Part shown: positions 13,523 to 16,883 of the stretch, piece after piece
Layout of the letters: each line of letters begins with the position of its first letter
How positions within the stretch are numbered: the stretch's first letter is position 1
Assembly: GCA_023437365.1 (NCBI GenBank)
Contig: JAEZGK010000017.1
Span: 1-16,883, forward strand
Source of the DNA: Bacillota bacterium
Lineage (GTDB): Bacteria; Bacillota; Clostridia; Lachnospirales; Lachnospiraceae
Length of the DNA stretch: 16,883 nt
Reading direction: 5' to 3'
Translations under genes and position numbers: made by a program
The notes under the pieces: model-generated
Told to the model about the DNA's origin: nothing
What the model saw: the letters and a program-made list of their open reading frames with translations, nothing else
Databases searched by the model: none

Positions 13523-13672
13523 AGTTATGCAAGTTTCTTTAGTTGCTACATTAAGCAGGTATCAGATGAACGCCTGCGTCAGGTTTATCTTGATGAAGCC
13601 AAGTAGAAAATCAGATTATATGACCTTGTTGTAAGAAGCATTAAAGACTTCTTACCAGAATTAAGAGTATAA
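13523..13672 (+). pseudogene. Remnant of a small gene upstream of the integrase
   Basis: The plus-strand frame reads SYASFFSCYIKQVSDERLRQ, VYLDEAK, a TAG stop at 13604-13606, then KIRLYDLVVRSIKDFLPELR V and a stop at 13670-13672. The two halves join into one helical, protein-like sequence interrupted by a single nonsense codon. No start is seen. Its position just before the tyrosine recombinase suggests an accessory gene of the same element. The rest of 13341-13522 holds only the reductase promoter. Confidence 0.5.
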
Positions 13673-13710
13673 GGGAGGAGGGTAAGCTTAAGCAGATATC
13701 CGCAGTAACA

Positions 13711-14535
13711 TTGGATGACATGATTGATAAGCTGTATCTATTTTACTATGAGAACAAGAAGAAGCTTACTCTTAACGACTTGTTCCCTGATTGGAAAACA
13801 AAGATGCTTAGCGAATTCTTCAACACAGCTATTACCGAATTTAATCTCTCTAACAGAGAATATAACAACATGAAAAGCATCATGATAGCTCTGATGCGGA
13901 AAGCAGTTGATGAAGAAATGATAGTTGAGAATCCGATGAACGGAATCTATATCAAATCTAAGTTCCGTGCAGTCAGGAAGAAGAGTGACGGTTCTAAGCT
14001 GTATTTGAACGATGAGTATGATACCTTGGATACTCATCTTGATGATGAGAATACGATAGAAGCCTTGTGTATCCAGTTTATGTTCCAACTTGGAGTTCGT
14101 ATCGGAGAAAATGTTACACTTAAGTACTCTGATATTGAGTATGCTAAGATAGTAATCCAGAGGATGGAGGAAAAGGTATTTGTCTTTGATGGTGAGAAAT
14201 TCAAGAGTGCCGGAGTTCAGATAGTAGAACATCTCAAGAAAGAGCTTAATCCCGATGGTGAATTTATCTTTGAAAGAGATGGTGAGAGATTAACTGCAAG
14301 AGCTGTGACCTATTGGCTTAGTAAGTATTGCAGAGATGCAGGTATTACATACAAAAGTCCTCACTGTACGAGAAGGACTACAGCAAGCCGATTAAGTAAT
14401 GCGGGAATGCCGATTGACAAGATACGGGATATTCTCGGACAAGTCGATGAAAAGACCACTCTTGGTTATATCTACAATCCAAATACGGAACAAGTAAACC
14501 TTGATATAATGAATAAAGCAATGTCAAAAAACTAG
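13711..14535 (+). CDS. Tyrosine recombinase / phage-type integrase, shortened
   Basis: A site-specific recombinase of 274 residues (family members are usually 330-400). Catalytic residues can be placed: Arg130 in QLGVRIGE, HxxR at 218-221 (PHCTRRTTASRL) and the nucleophile Tyr253 in TTLGYIYNP. The second His of the family, in the 'LGH' motif, is Gln here (LGQVDEKTT, residue 244). The N-terminal region goes from LTLNDLFPDW directly to a helical core-binding part, so much of the arm-binding/core-binding domain seems deleted in frame. The start is unclear: AGGAGG at 13674-13680 precedes an open frame (KLKQISAVTLDDM) with no standard start until TTG 13711 or ATG 13720. The product is probably decayed. 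Direct repeats and a tRNA-like end follow. Confidence 0.8.
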   Translation: MDDMIDKLYLFYYENKKKLTLNDLFPDWKTKMLSEFFNTAITEFNLSNREYNNMKSIMIALMRKAVDEEMIVENPMNGIYIKSKFRAVRKKSDGSKLYLNDEYDTLDTHLDDENTIEALCIQFMFQLGVRIGENVTLKYSDIEYAKIVIQRMEEKVFVFDGEKFKSAGVQIVEHLKKELNPDGEFIFERDGERLTARAVTYWLSKYCRDAGITYKSPHCTRRTTASRLSNAGMPIDKIRDILGQVDEKTTLGYIYNPNTEQVNLDIMNKAMSKN

Positions 14536-14565
14536 TGCACATACGGTGCACATATAAGTGCAATA
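14535..14565 (+). repeat. Three direct repeats GTGCACATA after the integrase, candidate arm-type sites
   Basis: GTGCACATA at 14535-14543 and 14546-14554 and GTGCAATA at 14558-14565 are spaced by 11 and 12 nt, about one helical turn. They start on the last base of the integrase stop codon. Such arrays next to an integrase gene are typical of recombinase arm-binding sites. Confidence 0.5.
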
Positions 14566-14592
14566 AAAAATCCCTTGAAAATCAAGGGATTT
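14565..14592. terminator. Terminator-like hairpin before repeat copy B2
   Basis: AAATCCCTTGA (14568-14578) pairs perfectly with TCAAGGGATTT (14582-14592) around AAA. An A-run precedes it, giving a U-run on the minus strand. It can end the integrase transcript weakly or, on the minus strand, a transcript coming from the tRNA-like end. Confidence 0.7.
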
Positions 14593-14598
14593 CATTAA

Positions 14599-14670
14599 GC
14601 GCGAGACGGCGCACGAGGTCCGGTGGACCTCGGCTATGCGCGGACCGGAGTGGAGCGGAGACATTCGAAC
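14599..14670. repeat. tRNA-associated palindromic repeat, copy B2 (72 bp)
   Basis: It begins GCGCGAGACGG, identical to the tRNA 3' end at 16862-16872, then carries GAGGTCC-GGT-GGACCTC, CGGCTATGCGCGGACCGGAG and GGAGC-type units (one is GGAGT), ending GAGACATTCGAAC. It starts 6 nt after the integrase-side hairpin. Confidence 0.85.
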
Positions 14671-14820
14671 CTGCGCCTCCTCGCAACGACATTGCTCCGC
14701 AGGATTGCATCCTGACTTCGCAAAGTCGTGGGAAGAATAAGAATGTCGGCGTGTGTGCCTCCATTCTCATTCTTCCTAGAGCTCGGTTTGGTTGAGTTTG
14801 AATCTGGTCTAAGACATAAT
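14671..14820. other. Hairpin-rich stretch without a gene between two repeat copies
   Basis: No credible coding region is present. Three hairpins stand out: CAGGAT-TGC-ATCCTG (14699-14713), GACTT-CGCA-AAGTC (14714-14727), and a 15-bp stem, GGAAGAATAAGAATG (14731-14745) with CATTCTCATTCTTCC (14762-14776), which has one mismatch. Its composition is more GC-rich than the neighbouring genes. Confidence 0.55.
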
Positions 14821-14856
14821 AAAAGAATGACACATCTATCGATGTGTCATTCTTTT
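14821..14856. terminator. Perfect terminator-like hairpin, copy 2
   Basis: AAAAGAATGACACAT (14821-14835) pairs with ATGTGTCATTCTTTT (14842-14856) around CTATCG. It is identical to the hairpin at 12330-12365 and is followed at the same distance by a palindromic repeat copy. Confidence 0.8.
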
Positions 14857-14861
14857 ATTAA

Positions 14862-14932
14862 GCGCGAGACGGCGCACGAGGTCCGGGGGACCTCGGCTCT
14901 GCGCGGACCGGAGCGGAGCGGAGACATTCGAA
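14862..14932. repeat. tRNA-associated palindromic repeat, copy C (71 bp)
   Basis: It follows the consensus: GCGCGAGACGGCGCACGAGG, then hairpin GAGGTCC-GGG-GGACCTC, CGGCTCTGCGCGGACCGG, two AGCGG units, GAGACATTCGAA. Compared with copy B2 it differs in the loop base, the CTnTG base and one unit base. Confidence 0.85.
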
Positions 14933-14991
14933 TTCTATCCCTTCGAAATAATACTGATAGAAAGGGACTTTCCGGCACATTCAATTTTTAC

Positions 14992-15012
14992 GTACTCAAT
15001 TGGGTACTCAAT
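14992..15012 (+). repeat. Direct repeat GTACTCAAT, possible second set of recombinase sites
   Basis: GTACTCAAT occurs at 14992-15000 and 15004-15012, a 12-nt period, with a weaker ATTCAAT just upstream. It lies 60 nt after repeat copy C, in the gap before the HEPN gene end. The spacing resembles the GTGCACATA array beside the integrase, but no intact recombinase is adjacent. Confidence 0.35.
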
Positions 15013-15020
15013 AATTCAAA

Positions 15021-15423
15021 TCATAGAATTTCTTTTTTTCGTAAATATTCATCAACTTTAGAAAGAAATATTTTTGCATCTTTCAATTGTTCTTCAGCTT
15101 CTTGCCTTGATGCAATATAGAAATCCTCATAATCTGATTTTTCTCTTAAGAAAGAAGCTTTCTTTACAATTTTTGACGCTTCTTTATCAAAGTCCCCGGT
15201 CTTTATTATGTTTTGATTAAAATATGCTATAATACCTGAATGTTTTAGAAGAATCATATCCTGATAAAGCAGTGATTGCACGCATGGCATGAAATATCGC
15301 ATAATAGGAACGGTTAATCGATACTTTATAGAGCGATTCTTTCAACATTACCTCTGAAGCAGTTATATCTTCCAAAGCCTTTGAAAAACGGTAAGCTGAT
15401 AACTCCTTTATGCTGCCTTCCAT
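15021..15423 (-). pseudogene. HEPN-domain protein (toxin-type partner), frameshifted
   Basis: Two overlapping minus-strand frames join into one HEPN protein of about 133 residues. The first, from the ATG at 15423, gives residues 1-60 with the RX(6)H motif R38-SYYAIF-H45 (NRSYYAIFHAMRAI). The second continues HSGIIAYFNQNIIKTGDFDK, then SDYEDFYIASRQEAEE to the stop at 15021. The break lies in a run of four A in the coding strand (15243-15246); removing one A restores the frame as SSK-HSG. HEPN proteins of this group pair with MNT nucleotidyltransferases as toxin-antitoxin systems. The ATG overlaps the MNT gene by 16 nt with an internal AAGGATGG site. The shift may be a real mutation or a sequencing slip. 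Confidence 0.8.
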
Positions 15424-15734
15424 AAAACTACACCATCCTTTTTCACATTTTTATAGAAAGGCAATACATTCTCCCATCTTAAAAATTCATCATAATCAAT
15501 GTCAATTACAGAAAAAACTTTGTCATATTTCAAATCCAAGTCTAAAGTAAAATCAATTAGTCTATCTTGTATGGGGTGACTTTTTGCATCTTTTAATATT
15601 ATAGCTATATCAATATCGGATTCATCAGTAGCTGTTCCTCTTGCAACAGAGCCATACAGAATTATGCTAATTAATCTATCATTAAAAATGTTTTTTAATC
15701 CTTCGATTAACTCATTTGTAATCATGTAATTCAT
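15408..15734 (-). CDS. Minimal nucleotidyltransferase (MNT), antitoxin-type partner of HEPN
   Basis: A 108-residue protein of the nucleotidyltransferase superfamily. LYGSVARGTATDESDIDIAI contains the G28-S29...R32-G33 motif and the metal-binding Asp40 and Asp42; a third acidic residue is in FSVIDIDYD near 78-80. This is the full length of MNT proteins. In characterised HEPN-MNT pairs the MNT modifies the HEPN toxin by AMPylation and thereby blocks its RNase activity; whether that applies here is inference. The ATG at 15734 has AGGAGG about 9 nt upstream; an ATG at 15785 would add 17 unlikely residues. The HEPN gene follows with a 16-nt overlap, implying coupled translation. Confidence 0.88.
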   Translation of the reverse strand: MNYMITNELIEGLKNIFNDRLISIILYGSVARGTATDESDIDIAIILKDAKSHPIQDRLIDFTLDLDLKYDKVFSVIDIDYDEFLRWENVLPFYKNVKKDGVVLWKAA

Positions 15735-15760
15735 AACTCGCCACCTCCTCATTTGACTAT

Positions 15761-15790
15761 AGTTTAGCATAAATATAATTAACATATCAA
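15761..15790 (-). promoter_or_regulatory. Promoter of the MNT-HEPN operon
   Basis: On the minus strand TTGATA (complement of 15785-15790) and TAAACT (complement of 15761-15766) are 18 nt apart, and the -10 box carries an upstream TG (TATGC-TAAACT), as in extended -10 promoters. It is about 27 nt from the start codon. Confidence 0.45.
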
Positions 15791-15827
15791 GGTTCGTGAA
15801 AATTATGTTTATAATACACTAATGATA

Positions 15828-16346
15828 TTATTGAGTTAAGTCCTTTAACATAATTATTCCATGGAACTTGTCTCCGTAACAATTCGGAACAAATCCGGCA
15901 GGCTGATATCCTCTGCTTATTAAGTATGCATAATGTTTTCTCCCACAGGAGGATAGGTTTATCAATTCTTCAGCATAATTACCTAATGGTTTCCCATGAC
16001 AAGACATTTCTAAGGAAGTCATTGTTGTACGAATATTGCGTAAATCCGTTTCTTTGGCATATCTTTCTGCATAATCATATAAGATAGACATTTTTTCATC
16101 AGTATGAAAATTGCCATCATCATTCATACCCCAACCATTTAACTCAGCACAGCTATAAGAATCCAATCGCCTGATACACATCCATCCTATGGGTTCTTCT
16201 TGCATTTCTGCCATATACCATCCTATAACATCAGTTGCTGTTATCTGTTCTAAAGCTCCTCTAAAACTCCACCAATCAGGTTTTATTTCGTTCATTAATT
16301 TGGCTACAAGAGGCGCACTGCTTTTATTAATTTGGAATATATTCAT
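15828..16346 (-). CDS. GNAT-type N-acetyltransferase
   Basis: A 172-residue cytoplasmic enzyme that should transfer acetyl from acetyl-CoA to an amine. The central strands EEPIGWMCIRRLDSYSCAEL and the C-terminal part YLISRGYQPAGFVPNCYGDK with FHGIIMLKDL fit the GNAT fold; the canonical Q/RxxGxG/A acetyl-CoA loop is not sharply conserved, which weakens the functional claim. The ATG at 16346 is preferred because GAGG lies 7 nt upstream (the ATG at 16358 overlaps that site). It is upstream of the MNT-HEPN pair on the same strand, 93 nt away, with a separate promoter between them. Resistance, tRNA- or protein-acetylating roles cannot be distinguished. Confidence 0.75.
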   Translation of the reverse strand: MNIFQINKSSAPLVAKLMNEIKPDWWSFRGALEQITATDVIGWYMAEMQEEPIGWMCIRRLDSYSCAELNGWGMNDDGNFHTDEKMSILYDYAERYAKETDLRNIRTTMTSLEMSCHGKPLGNYAEELINLSSCGRKHYAYLISRGYQPAGFVPNCYGDKFHGIIMLKDLTQ

Positions 16347-16628
16347 AACTAACCTCATGATTTTTTGTTTTTCGGAACAAAAATATATTCAACTCGTAAA
16401 ATAGACGTTTCAGCTACTTATCAATTATAACATTAACAATATTATATGACAACATATTCCAATAACGGTTATACGTAACAATTTGCCCCTAAATTGTCAG
16501 TATAAACGCTTGTTGGATTTTTTTATGATTTTTTTCGGATATCTCAATTCTGTTTTCATCATATTCAAATTATCAAAGATGAAAGGAGATACAAACAAAA
16601 CATTAAAAGAAGTAGGGGGAAGAAGAAA
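16347..16628. other. AT-rich intergenic stretch without a recognised gene
   Basis: It contains a small stem CAATTT-GCCCCT-AAATTG around 16480 and T-runs. A short frame from an ATG at 16579 (KGDTNKTLKEVGGRRKW) overlaps the next fragment out of frame and is not convincing. No clear promoter pair was found. Confidence 0.4.
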
Positions 16629-16736
16629 ATGGATGCACATTTCTCTGAAAAGAAGAACTGGGATTTAGTTGAGTTCTGTAAATCTGTCGGATTAAGACGT
16701 GCGGAGCTTTCTGCCTTATATGACAACTGTCTGAAA
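16629..16736 (+). pseudogene. Probable integrase fragment, cut by the palindromic repeat
   Basis: From the ATG at 16629 the frame reads DAHFSEKKNWDLVEFCKSVG, LRRAELSALYDNCLK and then runs into repeat copy D, after which the translation is repeat-derived. GLRRAEL is the box around the first catalytic Arg of tyrosine recombinases (the 'GLR..EL..L' motif), and the preceding helix matches the same region. Everything after this box is absent and the N-terminal domain is missing too, so this is a fragment. The GGGGGAAG upstream may act as a ribosome binding site. The family call rests on one motif. Confidence 0.45.
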
Positions 16737-16790
16737 GGTCCGGTTGACCTCGGTTTTGCGCGGACCGGAGCGGAGCGGAGACATTCGAAC
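16737..16790. repeat. tRNA-associated palindromic repeat, copy D (left end missing)
   Basis: It lacks the GCGCGAGACGGCGCACG left part and begins at AAGGTCCGG, joined to the integrase fragment. It continues TTGACCTCGGTTTTGCGCGG and ACCGGAGCGGAGCGGAGAC, ending ATTCGAAC. One base pair of the core hairpin is broken (GACC instead of GGACC). Confidence 0.8.
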
Positions 16791-16814
16791 TTCGAGTCCA
16801 GGATTGGACTCGAA
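16791..16814. repeat. 9-bp perfect hairpin following copy D
   Basis: TTCGAGTCC (16791-16799) pairs with GGACTCGAA (16806-16814) around AGGATT. It starts directly at the end of copy D and its first bases repeat the TTCGA of the T-loop, suggesting a fold-back duplication at the repeat boundary. Confidence 0.6.
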
Positions 16815-16815
16815 T

Positions 16816-16855
16816 AAAGAAAAAAGGATATCCTTCAGGATATCCTTTTTTCTTT
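16816..16855 (-). terminator. Terminator of the tRNA gene at the right edge
   Basis: An 18-bp perfect stem (16816-16833 with 16838-16855, loop TTCA) with GGATATCC at its core and A/T runs at its base. It works in either direction, and it lies 6 nt beyond the 3' end of the minus-strand tRNA. Confidence 0.85.
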
Positions 16856-16860
16856 ATGAC

Positions 16861-16883
16861 AGCGCGAGACGGGATTCGAACCC
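16861..16883 (-). tRNA. 3' end of a tRNA gene, isotype not determined (runs off right edge)
   Basis: The minus strand reads GGGTTCGAATCCCGT, the T-arm and T-loop with the invariant TTCGAAT, then CTCGCGC as the 3' acceptor strand and T as discriminator base, with no encoded CCA. The 5' half lies outside the window. The implied start GCGCGAG with discriminator U is compatible with glycine but not proof of it. Its 3' end matches the left ends of repeat copies B, B2 and C, so it looks like the integration target. Confidence 0.75.

Noticed and set aside
14582..14833. Minus-strand and plus-strand frames with Arg/Pro-rich products between repeat copies
   Set aside because: They lie wholly in repeat and hairpin DNA, and their composition is unlike any real gene in the window.
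15021..15423. Programmed ribosomal frameshift in the HEPN gene
   Set aside because: A run of four A is a weak slippery site and no clear stimulating stem or internal Shine-Dalgarno sequence is seen; a mutation or read error is simpler, so it is kept only as a possibility.
12371..16790. Classical integron with attC sites
   Set aside because: The repeat is palindromic and separates cargo, but I see no GTTRRRY/RYYYAAC core sites, no IntI-type recombinase, and cargo genes with their own promoters on the opposite strand.

Overview
The window looks like a chromosomal stretch of a low-GC Gram-positive anaerobe, most likely a member of the Clostridia close to Lachnospiraceae. The grounds are strong AGGAGG-type ribosome binding sites, frequent TTG/GTG starts, AT-rich spacers with TTGACA/TATAAT promoters, and the gene families present (CPBP proteases, FtsX-type ABC permeases, DUF1648 and DUF3784 membrane proteins). 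No species call is possible from the sequence alone.

Region 1 (1-2600) holds a WYL/YafY-type repressor gene running off the left edge. It is divergent from an isochorismatase-family hydrolase, and a 24-bp near-perfect palindrome lies between them. A minus-strand pair follows: an AbrB/SpoVT-like regulator and an acyltransferase-3 membrane protein, under a promoter overlapped by a perfect inverted repeat.

Region 2 (2650-8306) is a coherent regulator/membrane module. On the minus strand an XRE-family regulator, whose C-terminal part is sixteen exact five-residue Gly/Ile repeats, is followed by a CPBP intramembrane protease. Divergently, a permease-ATPase-permease ABC operon (FtsX/MacB type) starts from a near-consensus promoter that contains a palindrome. 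The layout suggests response to, or export of, membrane-active compounds, but the substrate is unknown.

Region 3 (8307-12180) holds a minus-strand anchored surface protein of unknown family preceded by three 36-bp tandem repeats, DUF1648 and DUF3784 membrane proteins, an AraC-type regulator, and a divergent CheW-like gene that is cut off before the end of its domain.

Region 4 (12181-16883) is a decayed mobile or accessory zone. A roughly 70-bp GC-rich palindromic repeat occurs three times nearly complete and once 5'-truncated here, and a fifth, divergent copy lies near 8513. All copies have the same orientation. Each complete copy begins with the 3' acceptor end of the tRNA gene seen at the right edge and ends with a T-loop-like ATTCGAA, and each sits beside a terminator-like hairpin. 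Between copies lie a RibD/DHFR-family reductase in very AT-rich DNA, a shortened tyrosine recombinase followed by direct repeats, a HEPN/MNT toxin-antitoxin-type pair whose HEPN gene is frameshifted, a GNAT acetyltransferase, and gene fragments including a probable second integrase. The simplest reading is repeated integration at a tRNA 3' end followed by decay. The palindromic repeat itself is not something I can match to a named element.
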